A program made the position numbers and the translations under genes. DNA of 64,000 nucleotides from JACVRW01 sp963846505 (GTDB lineage Bacteria; Actinomycetota; Thermoleophilia; Solirubrobacterales; Thermoleophilaceae): positions 558,001 to 622,000 of the forward strand of contig CAWJWD010000001.1 of assembly GCA_963846505.1 (NCBI GenBank), written 5' to 3'. The notes below the pieces were generated by a model. It searched no databases and had not been told where the DNA came from. It saw only the letters and a program-made list of their open reading frames with translations. Shown piece by piece: positions 27,716-36,251 of the stretch (the first letter of the stretch is position 1; each line of letters starts with the position of its first letter).

Positions 27716-28936
27716 CTACTCGCGGCCCATCGCCTGCTGCAGGCTCTCGGCCACCGAAGCGAGGAACTCCTGGGTGGTCTGGAAGGGTTGGTCGTCGCCC
27801 ACGAGCAGGGCGAGGTCCTTGGTCATCTTGCCGCTCTCGACCGTCTCGACGCAGGCACGCTCGAGCGTCTCGGCGAAGCGAGCGACGTCAGGCGTCTCGT
27901 CCATGCGCGCACGAGCGGACAGACCGCGCGTCCAGGCGAAGATCGAGGCGATCGGGTTGGTCGAGGTCGGCTTGCCCTGCTGGTGCTGGCGGTAGTGACG
28001 CGTGACGGTGCCGTGCGCCGCCTCGGCCTCGACGGTCTTGCCGTCGGGCGTCATCAGCACGCTGGTCATCAGCCCGAGCGAGCCGAAGCCCTGGGCGACG
28101 GTGTCCGACTGCACGTCGCCGTCGTAGTTCTTGCAGGCCCAGACGTAGCCGCCCTCCCACTTCATCGCCGCGGCGACCATGTCGTCGATCAGGCGGTGCT
28201 CGTAGGTCAGGCCGGCGGCCTCGAAGTCGGCCTTGAACTCCGCGTCGTAGACCTCGGCGAAGAGGTCCTTGAAGCGCCCGTCGTAGCGCTTCATGATCGT
28301 GTTCTTGGTCGACAGGTAGACCGGGAAGTCGCGCTCGAGGCCGTAGCGCAGCGAAGCGCGCGCGAAGTCCCGGATCGAGTCGTCGAGGTTGTACATCGCC
28401 ATCGCGATGCCCGGGCCGGGGAAGTCGTAGACATCCAGCTCGACCGGCTGCGAGCCGTCCTTGGGCGTGTAGGTGAGGGTCAGCGAGCCCTCGCCCGGGA
28501 CCACGAGGTCGGTCGCGCGATACTGGTCGCCGAAGGCGTGGCGGCCGATCACGATCGGCTTGGTCCAGCCCGGCACGAGGCGCGGGATGTTCGAGATCAC
28601 GATCGGCTCGCGGAAGATGACGCCGCCGAGGATGTTGCGGATCGTGCCGTTCGGCGAGCGGTACATCTCCTCGAGGCCGAACTCCTCGACGCGCGCCTCG
28701 TCGGGCGTGATCGTGGCGCACTTGACGCCGACGCCGTGTCGTTTGATCGCGTTCGCCGCGTCGACGGTGATCTGGTCGCGGGTGGCGTCGCGGCTCTCGA
28801 TGCCGAGGTCGTAGTACTCGAGCTCGACGTCGAGGTACGGCAGGATCAGCTCGTCCTTGATGAACGCCCAGATGATGCGCGTCATCTCGTCGCCGTCGAG
28901 CTCGACGATCGGGTTCTTCACTCTGATCTTGTCCAC
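27716..28936 (-). CDS. icd: Isocitrate dehydrogenase (NADP, eukaryal-like dimeric type)
   Basis: A 406-aa enzyme that oxidises isocitrate to 2-oxoglutarate. The GTG start at 28936 (VDKIRVKNPIVELDGDEMTR) has a strong SD (AGGAAGGAG) 8 nt upstream; the open frame upstream is not homologous. The sequence MYRSPNGTIRNILGGVIFRE contains the substrate-binding Ser and Asn, YLSTKNTIMKRYDGRFKD the conserved Lys region, and MKWEGGYVWACKNYDGDVQSD the metal-binding Asp. AHGTVTRHYRQHQQGKPTST is characteristic of the dimeric NADP-dependent subfamily. Followed by mdh with 35 bp between, so the two TCA genes are probably cotranscribed. Confidence 0.95.
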   Translation of the reverse strand: MDKIRVKNPIVELDGDEMTRIIWAFIKDELILPYLDVELEYYDLGIESRDATRDQITVDAANAIKRHGVGVKCATITPDEARVEEFGLEEMYRSPNGTIRNILGGVIFREPIVISNIPRLVPGWTKPIVIGRHAFGDQYRATDLVVPGEGSLTLTYTPKDGSQPVELDVYDFPGPGIAMAMYNLDDSIRDFARASLRYGLERDFPVYLSTKNTIMKRYDGRFKDLFAEVYDAEFKADFEAAGLTYEHRLIDDMVAAAMKWEGGYVWACKNYDGDVQSDTVAQGFGSLGLMTSVLMTPDGKTVEAEAAHGTVTRHYRQHQQGKPTSTNPIASIFAWTRGLSARARMDETPDVARFAETLERACVETVESGKMTKDLALLVGDDQPFQTTQEFLASVAESLQQAMGRE

Positions 28937-29010
28937 GGGGCTCCTTCCTGCCGGGCGCGCGGACACTACTGGCGGACGCGCGAGCAGCGCGGCTGCCACT
29001 ATGGAGGGCA

Positions 29011-30183
29011 GTGTTCGGCGGCGGCGGATCGATCCAGCTCGCGCGCGTCTTCGGGATCCGGATCGGCGTGGACCCGAGTTGGTTCTTCGTCCTGTTCCTG
29101 ATCATCTGGTCGCTGGCGGGCTTCTACGGCGACCTCTTCCCCGGTGACGACACGAAGGCGTTCGGGCTCGCGGTCCTGAGCGCGCTGCTGTTCTTCCTCT
29201 CGATCCTGCTGCACGAGCTCGGGCACGCGCTGGTGGCGATCCGCAACGGGATCCCGATCCTCGGCATCGATCTCTGGATGTTCGGCGGCGTCGCGAAGAT
29301 GCAGCGCGACACCGACTCTCCCGGCGTGGAGTTCCGCGTCGCCGTCGCGGGACCGCTGGTCACGCTCGCGATCGCAGTCGCCTGCTACCTGATCGCGATC
29401 GCGATCTCGAGCCCGGAGGCGGCCTACGACGCGACCAGCTTCCACGCCGCCCCGATCAACGCCACGACCGCGGTGCTCGGCTACCTCGCCTTCGTCAACG
29501 CCATCACGCTGCTGTTCAACCTGATCCCCGGCTTTCCGCTCGACGGCGGCCGGATCGTGCGCGCGATCGCCTGGTGGCGCACCGGCGACCGCAACCGCGC
29601 CACGCGCTTCGCGGCGAAGCTCGGCATGGGCGCGGGCGTGATCATGATCGGCGTCGGCGTCGTGCAGTTCGCCTTCGGCGACCTGATCTGGGGCGTCTGG
29701 CTCGGCTTCATCGGCTTCTTCCTGCTCCAGTCGGCACGCTCGGCCGAGCTGGGCGCGAGCCTCAGCAGCCGCATCGAGGCGATCCGGATCGCCGACGTGA
29801 TGGACGCCGAGCCGGTGGCGGTGCCCGACAACGTCGGCATCGACCGCGTGCTCGACGACTACTTCCTGCGCTACGGCTGGCCCTGGTTTCCCGTCGTCGA
29901 CCCGGACGGCCGGCTCGTCGGCGTGGTCGTGCGCGAGGCGATCGAGGCCGTGCCCGAGGACCGGCGGCCGGTGACCCCGGTCTCGGCCGTGATGGCGCGC
30001 GACGACGATCAGAGCAGCCTGCGCGTCGGGCTCGACGAGCCGCTGGAGGCTGCGCTCGGACGCGAGGGGCTGGCCCGCCTGGGCGCGATCATGGCGGTCG
30101 ACTCCGAGGGCATGCTGCGCGGAATCGTGACCGTCGACCAGGTGCGCCGAGCGCTCCAGGGCGTGACCGCGGCCACTGGCTGA
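29011..30183 (+). CDS. Site-2 protease-like M50 metalloprotease with CBS domains
   Basis: A 390-aa polytopic protein from a GTG at 29011. HELGH (residues 68-72) and the second motif NLIPGFPLDGGRIVR provide the zinc ligands of an intramembrane protease. About six hydrophobic helices occupy residues 20-245. The C-terminal 130 residues form two CBS-like repeats (IADVMDAEPVAVPDN..., VSAVMARDDDQSSLR...), which bind adenosine nucleotides in related SpoIVFB-type proteases. It probably cleaves a membrane-bound regulator, such as an anti-sigma factor, with energy-state control (inference). Divergent from icd. Confidence 0.9.
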   Translation: MFGGGGSIQLARVFGIRIGVDPSWFFVLFLIIWSLAGFYGDLFPGDDTKAFGLAVLSALLFFLSILLHELGHALVAIRNGIPILGIDLWMFGGVAKMQRDTDSPGVEFRVAVAGPLVTLAIAVACYLIAIAISSPEAAYDATSFHAAPINATTAVLGYLAFVNAITLLFNLIPGFPLDGGRIVRAIAWWRTGDRNRATRFAAKLGMGAGVIMIGVGVVQFAFGDLIWGVWLGFIGFFLLQSARSAELGASLSSRIEAIRIADVMDAEPVAVPDNVGIDRVLDDYFLRYGWPWFPVVDPDGRLVGVVVREAIEAVPEDRRPVTPVSAVMARDDDQSSLRVGLDEPLEAALGREGLARLGAIMAVDSEGMLRGIVTVDQVRRALQGVTAATG

Positions 30184-30265
30184 AGCGCCGGGAACGCCCC
30201 ACCGTGAGCGATCGCACACGCATCGGCGCGCGTATTTCATAGACTGCCCGCGCCACCCCCCTGCA

Positions 30266-31951
30266 ATGCCTCAGCACGACGTCCTCGTCATAGGAGCCGG
30301 ACTCGCCGGACAACGCGCCGCCCTCGCAGCAGCGGAGGAAGGTGCATCCGTCGGCATCATCAGCAAGGTGCACCCCGTGCGCTCGCACTCGAACGCGGCG
30401 CAGGGCGGCATCAACGCCGCGCTCGACCCGGCCGACTCCTGGGAGTCGCACGCCTTCGACACCGTCAAGGGCTCGGACTACCTCGGCGACCAGGACGCGA
30501 TCGAGATCATGTGCCGGGAGGCGCCCGAGGAGCTGCTGACGCTCGAGCACTGGGGCGTGACCTTCCACCGCAACGAGGTCGGCAAGCTCGGCAAGCGCGC
30601 CTTCGGCGGCGCCTCGGCAGCCCGCACCTACTACGTCGCGGACATCACCGGCCAGGCGATCCTGCACGTGCTCTACGAGCAGCTGATGAAGCACTCAGAG
30701 GTCCATCGCTACGAGGAGTGGTTCACCACCGCGCTCGTGCAGGACGCGGACGGCCGCGTCGCCGGCGCGATCACGCGCAACATCCGCGACGGCTCGACGG
30801 AGCTGTTCTCGGCCAAGCAGACGATCCTCGCCAGCGGCGGCAACGGGCAGATCTACGATCCCACCACGAATGCATTGATCTGCACCGGGGACGGGATCGG
30901 CATGGCGTATCGCATCGGCGCGCCGCTGATGGACATGGAGATGATCCAGTACCACCCGACCACGCTGGCGGGCCTGGGGCTGCTGATCACCGAGGGCGCC
31001 CGCGGCGAGGGCGCCCACCTCTACAACGCCCAGGGCGAGCGCTTCATGGAGAAGTACGCGCCCAACAAGATGGAGCTCGCCTCGCGCGACGTCGTCTCGC
31101 GCGCCGAGCAGACCGAGATCAACGAGGGCCGCGGCTTCCCCGACGGCACCGTCGCGCTCGACATCACCAAGGTGCCGCGCAAGCGCATCCACGAGGCGCT
31201 GCGCGAGATCGTGATGGTCGGCCGCGACTTCGCCGGCGTCGACATCACGCGCGAGCCGATCCACATCAAGCCCGGCAACCACTACGTGATGGGCGGCGTC
31301 AAGACCGACATCCACGGGCAGACCGACATCCCCGGCCTCTACGCCGCGGGCGAGGTCGCCTGCGTCTCGGTCCACGGCGGCAATCGCCTGGGCGCGAACT
31401 CGCTGCTCGACACGCTCGTCTTCGGCCGCCGCGCCGGCGCACACGCCGGCAAGGCCGTGCACGGCCTGCCCACACCGAAGCCGGACACCGCGGCGCTCGC
31501 CGCCGAGGAGCAGCGCATCGCCGCGCTCGTCGACCGCGACGGCGGCGGCCGCCGCGTCTCCGAGCTCAAGGCCGAGCTGGGCGCGACGATGGACAAGTAC
31601 GTGGCCGTCTTCCGCGACGAGGCCGGACTCGAGACGGCGCTCGAGATCGTGCGCCGGCTCAAGGACGAGGCCAAGAACGTGTCGCTCGACGACAAGGGCA
31701 CCGTCTTCAACCAGGACCTGCTCGGCGCGCTCGAGCTGCAGTTCATGCTCGACAACGCGGAGTGCATCGTGATCGGCGCGATCGAGCGCAAGGAGAGCCG
31801 GGGCGCGCAGTTCCGCACCGACTTCCCGGAGCGCAACGACGAGGAGTGGATCAAGCACATCAACTTGACCGCGAACGGCGACGGCGAGCCGACGATCTCC
31901 TACTCCGACGTCACGATGACGCAGTGGGAGCCGCAGGAGAGGACGTACTGA
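30266..31951 (+). CDS. sdhA: Succinate dehydrogenase/fumarate reductase flavoprotein subunit
   Basis: A 561-aa FAD subunit that oxidises succinate to fumarate. VLVIGAGLAGQRAALAAAEE is the dinucleotide fold, RSHSNAAQGGIN contains the His (H41) that covalently binds FAD, and MEMIQYHPTTLAGLGLLITE and NHYVMGGVKTDIHGQTDIPG surround substrate-binding residues. The catalytic Arg is expected in REPIHIKPGNHY or EGARGEGAHLYN. First gene of an sdhA-sdhB-sdhE operon; the spacing to sdhB is 6 bp. Confidence 0.95.
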   Translation: MPQHDVLVIGAGLAGQRAALAAAEEGASVGIISKVHPVRSHSNAAQGGINAALDPADSWESHAFDTVKGSDYLGDQDAIEIMCREAPEELLTLEHWGVTFHRNEVGKLGKRAFGGASAARTYYVADITGQAILHVLYEQLMKHSEVHRYEEWFTTALVQDADGRVAGAITRNIRDGSTELFSAKQTILASGGNGQIYDPTTNALICTGDGIGMAYRIGAPLMDMEMIQYHPTTLAGLGLLITEGARGEGAHLYNAQGERFMEKYAPNKMELASRDVVSRAEQTEINEGRGFPDGTVALDITKVPRKRIHEALREIVMVGRDFAGVDITREPIHIKPGNHYVMGGVKTDIHGQTDIPGLYAAGEVACVSVHGGNRLGANSLLDTLVFGRRAGAHAGKAVHGLPTPKPDTAALAAEEQRIAALVDRDGGGRRVSELKAELGATMDKYVAVFRDEAGLETALEIVRRLKDEAKNVSLDDKGTVFNQDLLGALELQFMLDNAECIVIGAIERKESRGAQFRTDFPERNDEEWIKHINLTANGDGEPTISYSDVTMTQWEPQERTY

Positions 31952-31957
31952 CGCGCG

Positions 31958-33055
31958 ATGGCTGACTACACGCTCAGGATCCGCCGCTACGACCCCGAGT
32001 CCGGGGAGCCCGCCTACTACAGCGAGCATCAGGTCGACATCGCCCCCGAGCGCTCGGTGCTCGACGGCATCCTGCAGGTCAAGGACCGCGAGGACGCCTC
32101 GCTGGCGATCCGCTGCTCCTGCCGAGCGGCGATCTGCGGCTCCTGCGGCGTGAAGATCAACGGCAAGTCCTCGCTGGCCTGCAACACCCGCATCTCCGAC
32201 GCCCAGGCCAGCTCGCGCAACGGCACCGTGCTGATCGAGCCGATGGGCAACATGCCGGTGATCAAGGACCTGATCGTCGACATGGACGCGGTGCACTGGA
32301 AGAAGGTCCAGCGCATCACCCCCTGGCTGCTGCCTGCCGAGGAGGCGCCCGAGGGCGACGTCTACACCGTCCCCGCCGAGGCCATGATCGACGTCACCCA
32401 GTCGATGGCCTGCATCCACTGCGGCGTCTGCGTCTCGGCCTGCCTGTCGCTCGAGGTCGATCCGGAGTTCGTCGGCCCGGCTGCGCTCGCGAAGGCGTAC
32501 CGCTTCGTCGGCGACCCGCGCGACGGCGAGCACGAGTCCCGGCTGAAGGACCTCGCCGAGGACCCGCACGGCATCTACGACTGCACCCACTGCTTCGCCT
32601 GCGTCGAGGTCTGCCCCAAGGACGTCGCGCCGATGAACCAGATCATGCGCCTGCGCCGCCGCGCCACGGGCGACTTCGGGATCAAGGACTCGAACAACGG
32701 CTACGGCCACGAGTACGCGTTCGTGAACATCCTCGAGAAGTGGGGCACGCTGTTCGAGGCGCAGCTGCTGCCGCGCTCGTTTGGCGACGGTTCGCTGATC
32801 AAGGGCCAGCTGCGGCCCGAGGGCGCAAAGCAGCTGACCGAGAGCCTGCCGACGATCGTCGGCGGCCTCAAGTCCGGCAAGGTGAACCCGCTCAAGGCGA
32901 TCCACCACCCCAAGCTGCCGGACCAGAAGCACGTCAAGCGGATCTTCAAGGAGATCGAGAGCAAGGAAGAGCGCCTCGAGCTGAACCTCTACATCGTGGG
33001 CGAGAACGCCAGCGAGGAGGAAGGCGCGATGGCGGAAGGGAGTCAGGAGTCGTGA
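31958..33055 (+). CDS. sdhB: Succinate dehydrogenase iron-sulfur subunit with C-terminal extension
   Basis: A 365-aa protein, about 120 residues longer than classical SdhB. Ferredoxin-type [2Fe-2S] ligands are C53, C55, C60, C63 and C75 (CSCRAAICGSCG...LAC). The C-terminal ferredoxin domain has C152/155/158/162 and C209/212/215/219 (CIHCGVCVSAC, CTHCFACVEVCP). A fourth Cys in the first group replaces the site that in many SdhB proteins is displaced for [3Fe-4S] ligation. The extension (residues about 250-365) contains no further cysteines. The stop overlaps the GTG of the HdrB-like gene, indicating a stoichiometric complex. Confidence 0.93.
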   Translation: MADYTLRIRRYDPESGEPAYYSEHQVDIAPERSVLDGILQVKDREDASLAIRCSCRAAICGSCGVKINGKSSLACNTRISDAQASSRNGTVLIEPMGNMPVIKDLIVDMDAVHWKKVQRITPWLLPAEEAPEGDVYTVPAEAMIDVTQSMACIHCGVCVSACLSLEVDPEFVGPAALAKAYRFVGDPRDGEHESRLKDLAEDPHGIYDCTHCFACVEVCPKDVAPMNQIMRLRRRATGDFGIKDSNNGYGHEYAFVNILEKWGTLFEAQLLPRSFGDGSLIKGQLRPEGAKQLTESLPTIVGGLKSGKVNPLKAIHHPKLPDQKHVKRIFKEIESKEERLELNLYIVGENASEEEGAMAEGSQES

Positions 33056-33954
33056 AGCTCGCCTACTGGCCCGGGTGCGTGTCCCGCGGCTTCACCCCGG
33101 AGCTGCACGGCTCGGTCGCGAAGGTCGCTCCCCTGCTCGACCTCGAGCTGGTCGAGCTCGACCGCGCCAACTGCTGCGGTGCCGGCGTGATCGCCGAGCA
33201 CAACCAGGAGCTCGTCGACACCCTCAACGCGCGCACGTTCGCGATGGCCCAGTCCGTCGAGGGCGCCGCGGGCATGATGAACATCTGCTCGACCTGTCAG
33301 GGCGCGCAGTCGGAGTGCCAGGAGCGCCTGGACGTCTCCGGCGAGTACCGCGCCGAGGTCAACTCCCACCTCGCCCCCGAGGGCCTCTCCTACGAGAAGC
33401 AGGACGGCTGGTGGAACAAGAACTTCCTCTGGCTGCTGGTCGAGGAGATCGGACTCGACGCGCTGCGCGAGCGGGTCAAGCGCCCGCTCACCGGGCTGCG
33501 CGTCGCGCCCTTCTACGGCTGCTACATCGTGCGCCCGACCAAGCGCCTGGGCTTCGACCAGCACCCCCAGCGCGACCAGTACATCGAGCAGCTGATCGAG
33601 GTGCTCGGCGGCGAGCCGGTCGACTACGCCGGCGCGCGCAAGTGCTGCGGCTTCCCGGTGATCACGATGAACCGCACCACCTCGCTGCGCCAGGCCGGCC
33701 GTCACATGGCGGACGCGATCGACGCCGGCGCGGACTGCGTGGTCACGCCCTGCCCGCTCTGCCACCTCAACCTCGACCTGCAGCAGCCGGCCGCGGCCCG
33801 CTACGTCGAGCGCGAGCTGGACATCCCGATCCTGCACCTGCCGCAGCTGGTCGGCCTGGCCCTCGGGCTGGAGCCGAAGGAGCTCGGCATGGGCAAGCAC
33901 GTCGTCTCCACCAAGGACGTGCAGCGCAAGATCGCGGACCTCGTCGCCGCCTAG
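33052..33954 (+). CDS. HdrB-like subunit (SdhE type) with two CCG cysteine-rich domains
   Basis: A 300-aa protein from a GTG at 33052 (VKLAYWPGCVSRGFTPELHG). Each half carries a full CCG domain: YWPGCVS...RANCCGAGV...NICSTCQGA and FYGCYIV...ARKCCGFPV...TPCPLCHLN. CCG domains bind the non-cubane iron-sulfur clusters of heterodisulfide reductase B. In archaeal and some bacterial succinate dehydrogenases this subunit replaces the cytochrome b anchors and hands electrons to quinone or another acceptor. No transmembrane segment is predicted. GTGA-coupled to sdhB. Confidence 0.9.
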   Translation: MKLAYWPGCVSRGFTPELHGSVAKVAPLLDLELVELDRANCCGAGVIAEHNQELVDTLNARTFAMAQSVEGAAGMMNICSTCQGAQSECQERLDVSGEYRAEVNSHLAPEGLSYEKQDGWWNKNFLWLLVEEIGLDALRERVKRPLTGLRVAPFYGCYIVRPTKRLGFDQHPQRDQYIEQLIEVLGGEPVDYAGARKCCGFPVITMNRTTSLRQAGRHMADAIDAGADCVVTPCPLCHLNLDLQQPAAARYVERELDIPILHLPQLVGLALGLEPKELGMGKHVVSTKDVQRKIADLVAA

Positions 33955-33994
33955 CGACCGCCGTCCAACCGGCCACAGCCGCCTTGCAACGCTA

Positions 33995-34020
33995 AGAATC
34001 GGCCCTGTGCGGCCGATTCT
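33995..34020 (+). terminator. 10-bp stem-loop after the sdh operon
   Basis: AGAATCGGCC (33995-34004) and GGCCGATTCT (34011-34020) are perfectly complementary with a 6-nt loop. It lies 41 bp past the sdhE stop and covers the upstream candidate GTG (34007) of the next gene. No clear T-run, so it could also regulate the downstream gene. Confidence 0.55.
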
Positions 34021-34039
34021 CAGGCGAGAGCCCCAACCC

Positions 34040-35293
34040 GTGACGGACCTGGCCGACAACCCCTCCGCGGCACCGACGCTCGTGCCCGAGCTGATGGCCG
34101 CGCGCCACCCCATCTACGACGAGCGCCTGCGCGTGGCCGCCTACGAGCTCGTGCTGCACGCCCGTCAGCCCGACGGCGGCCTCAGCGCCGGCCACGGAGC
34201 GGCGAGCCCGGAGGCGGTGACCGCCGTGGCGGACTCGCTCGTCGGCAGCCACCCGGTGCACGTGAAGGTCTCGCGCGAGGTGCTGCTCAGCGGCGCTGCG
34301 ACGACGGTGCCCGCCGATCGCATCGTGCTCGAGGTCCCGCCCGAGGCCGGCTGCGACGTGCTCATGGCCGAGTCCCTGCGCTCGCTGCGCCGCACCGGCC
34401 ACACGGTCGTGCTGAGCGACTTCCGCTACCAGGAGGACGCGGTAGAGATCGCGCGCGGCGCCCACGCGGTCAAGCTCGACGCCGGCACCCTGCACCCCGA
34501 CCAGCTCAGCCGCGAGGTCGAGATCGCCCGGCGCCTGCGCGACGACATGCGCCTGATCGCGACCGGCATCGGCACCCACGACACCTTCGACCTCTGCCGC
34601 GACCTCGGCTTCGAGCTGTTCCAGGGCTTCTTCTTCCTCGAGCCCGAGCCGAGCGGCGAGCGCGACGGCCTGAAGCCCAGCCAGGCCGCGCGCATCCGGC
34701 TGCTGGCGAGCCTGCAGGGCGACTCGCCCGACTTCGACGAGCTCGAGGAGGTCATCTCGCAGGACATCGGGCTCAGCTACGCGCTGCTGCGCTTCGTCAA
34801 CTCCGCCTTCTTCGCCCTGCCGCGCGACGTGCAGTCCGTGCGCGACGCGGCCGTGCTGCTGGGCTCGAGCAACATGCGCCGCTGGGCGACGCTGTCGGTG
34901 CTCGCCGACAGCGCCCAGGACAAGCCGGGCGAGCTGGTGCTGACCGGCCTCACGCGCGCCCGCATGTGCGAGCTGCTGACGCCCGCGTACGGGCAGCGCG
35001 ACGTGGACGCCTTCTTCACCGCCGGGCTGTTCTCGATCGTCGACGCGCTGATGGACGTGCCGATGGTGCACGTGCTCTCCTCGCTGCCGTTCTCGCGCGA
35101 GATCAACTCGGCGATCCTCAACTTCGACGGACACAAGGGCGAGGCGCTGCGCGCGGCGGTCGCCTGGGAGCGCGGCAACCTCGGCGAGCTGATCACGCCG
35201 CCGACCACGAGCGTCGGCGAGGTGGGCGAGATGTACCGCGACGCGGTCATGTGGGCGGCCAGCGCGGCCGCCGGCCTGCGGCCGGCGGCCTGA
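34040..35293 (+). CDS. EAL-like/HDOD (YuxH-type) signalling protein with degenerate EAL domain
   Basis: The product is about 417 aa. Residues 1-190 resemble an EAL phosphodiesterase fold (ARHPIYDERLRVAAYELVLH, HAVKLDAGTLHPD, IATGIGTHDTFDLCRDLGFE, QGFFFLEP), but the EAL signature is replaced by YELVLH, so catalysis is unlikely. Residues about 195-400 are an HDOD domain (ISQDIGLSYALLRFVNSAFF, VQSVRDAAVLLGSSNMRRWA). Such proteins bind partners or cyclic dinucleotides rather than hydrolyse them. A GTG at 34040 (VTDLADNPSAAP) is preferred over the GTG at 34007, which sits inside a hairpin. Confidence 0.82.
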   Translation: MTDLADNPSAAPTLVPELMAARHPIYDERLRVAAYELVLHARQPDGGLSAGHGAASPEAVTAVADSLVGSHPVHVKVSREVLLSGAATTVPADRIVLEVPPEAGCDVLMAESLRSLRRTGHTVVLSDFRYQEDAVEIARGAHAVKLDAGTLHPDQLSREVEIARRLRDDMRLIATGIGTHDTFDLCRDLGFELFQGFFFLEPEPSGERDGLKPSQAARIRLLASLQGDSPDFDELEEVISQDIGLSYALLRFVNSAFFALPRDVQSVRDAAVLLGSSNMRRWATLSVLADSAQDKPGELVLTGLTRARMCELLTPAYGQRDVDAFFTAGLFSIVDALMDVPMVHVLSSLPFSREINSAILNFDGHKGEALRAAVAWERGNLGELITPPTTSVGEVGEMYRDAVMWAASAAAGLRPAA

Positions 35294-35329
35294 GCGGGGG
35301 GCTCCGCGCCGACCCTCCCAGAACGAGAA

Positions 35330-35355
35330 GAGCCGGTCAGTTGCCTGACCGGCTC
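35330..35355 (+). terminator. Strong stem-loop terminator after the HDOD gene
   Basis: GAGCCGGTCAG (35330-35340) pairs perfectly with CTGACCGGCTC (35345-35355) across a TTGC tetraloop; CCTCGCTTTCGG follows. It is 37 bp beyond the stop codon and is the clearest terminator-like hairpin of the window. Confidence 0.75.
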
Positions 35356-35573
35356 CCTCGCTTTCGGACGTACCCCATTCCGTCCTGGGAAAGCTTTTCT
35401 GGCGTGACTGAATGGTCCCCGCGGGGACGTGATTCGTCGCCACCCCCTCGGTGGGATCTGCGAGGGAGGAGAAGTGGGAAATTCGGAGGATGCTAAAGGG
35501 GGATGCTCCGGGTGAACTGCGGGTGACCATGCAGCTCCCCCCTTCTCCCCCTCGAGCACGTAGACTGCCGCGC
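35356..35573 (+). promoter_or_regulatory. 218-nt leader/upstream region of the LuxR-type gene
   Basis: No gene is seen here. It contains a perfect 14-bp palindrome GTCCCCGCGGGGAC (35415-35428) and a long run of purine-rich sequence (GAGGGAGGAGAAG around 35461). It probably holds the promoter of the downstream regulator; the palindrome is a candidate operator. The closest upstream purine stretch to the ATG is poor as an SD. Confidence 0.4.
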
Positions 35574-36179
35574 ATGCCCTCCATCGTCTCGGCCAAGTTC
35601 GAGGACCTGGTCGCCGTCGGTCTGCGCACCCTGATCTCGCAGGACCCGAACCTGGAGCTGATCGCCGACGACGTCCCGCTCGACCAGATCGAGTCGGCGA
35701 TCGACGCGCACGAGCCCGACGTCGTCCTGCTCAACTTCGGCACGCTGCCGAACCCGGCGCGGGTCTACCAGCTGCACCAGTCCCATCCGGACACGCGCAT
35801 GGTGGTGCTCGCCAACCGACCCAGCTCGGCGGAGTGCAACCAGATGCTCTCCTTCGGCGCGACCGCCTGTCTCTCGAAGGAGACCGAGGCGCGCGACATC
35901 GTCAACGCGATCCACCTCGCCTCCCGCGGCATGCACGTGCTGCCGCGCTCGGCGGCCGGGGGCAACGGCTTCGAAGCGCTTCAGCTCGAGGGCTCGGACC
36001 TGATGACCCCGCGCGAGACCGAGGTGCTGGAGATGCTGCAGGAGGGCGCCACCAACGCCCAGATCGCACACCAGCTCTCGATCGGCATCGAGACCGTGCG
36101 CACGCACGCACGCAACATCTTCCGCAAGCTGGGGATCTCCTCGCGGCGCGAGCTGGGCAAGCTTCCCCAGCGCTCCTAG
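35574..36179 (+). CDS. LuxR/NarL-type regulator with atypical receiver domain
   Basis: A 201-aa protein from the ATG at 35574 (MPSIVSAKFEDLVAVGLRTL). The N-terminal half has the length and strand pattern of a receiver domain (DPNLELIADDVPLDQIESAI, EPDVVLLNFGTLP, CLSKETEARDIVNAIHLASR). The usual phospho-acceptor Asp after VVLL is Asn (LLNFG), and the acidic pair of the first loop is absent. The C-terminal LuxR HTH is intact (LMTPRETEVLEMLQEGATNA, IGIETVRTHARNIFRKLGIS). A phosphorylation-independent regulator is inferred. It converges with asd. Confidence 0.87.
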   Translation: MPSIVSAKFEDLVAVGLRTLISQDPNLELIADDVPLDQIESAIDAHEPDVVLLNFGTLPNPARVYQLHQSHPDTRMVVLANRPSSAECNQMLSFGATACLSKETEARDIVNAIHLASRGMHVLPRSAAGGNGFEALQLEGSDLMTPRETEVLEMLQEGATNAQIAHQLSIGIETVRTHARNIFRKLGISSRRELGKLPQRS

Positions 36180-36251
36180 CCGTCGCCTGGCGGAGTCCTC
36201 GCTCGCTTACGGGCTGGCGCCCGCCACGCTCCCTGCGTCCGCCGCCAGTGG

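Noticed and set aside
27626..33000. Long open frames antisense to icd and sdhAB (27626-29101 plus, 30695-32932 minus)
   Set aside because: They mirror codon bias of the opposite, clearly identified genes and show no domain similarity.
36187..36247. GC-rich imperfect hairpin between the LuxR gene and asd (GGCGGA...TCCGCC)
   Set aside because: Only 6-bp arms with a long loop, and ordinary for this base composition. It could serve as a terminator for the convergent genes, but the signal is too weak to call.
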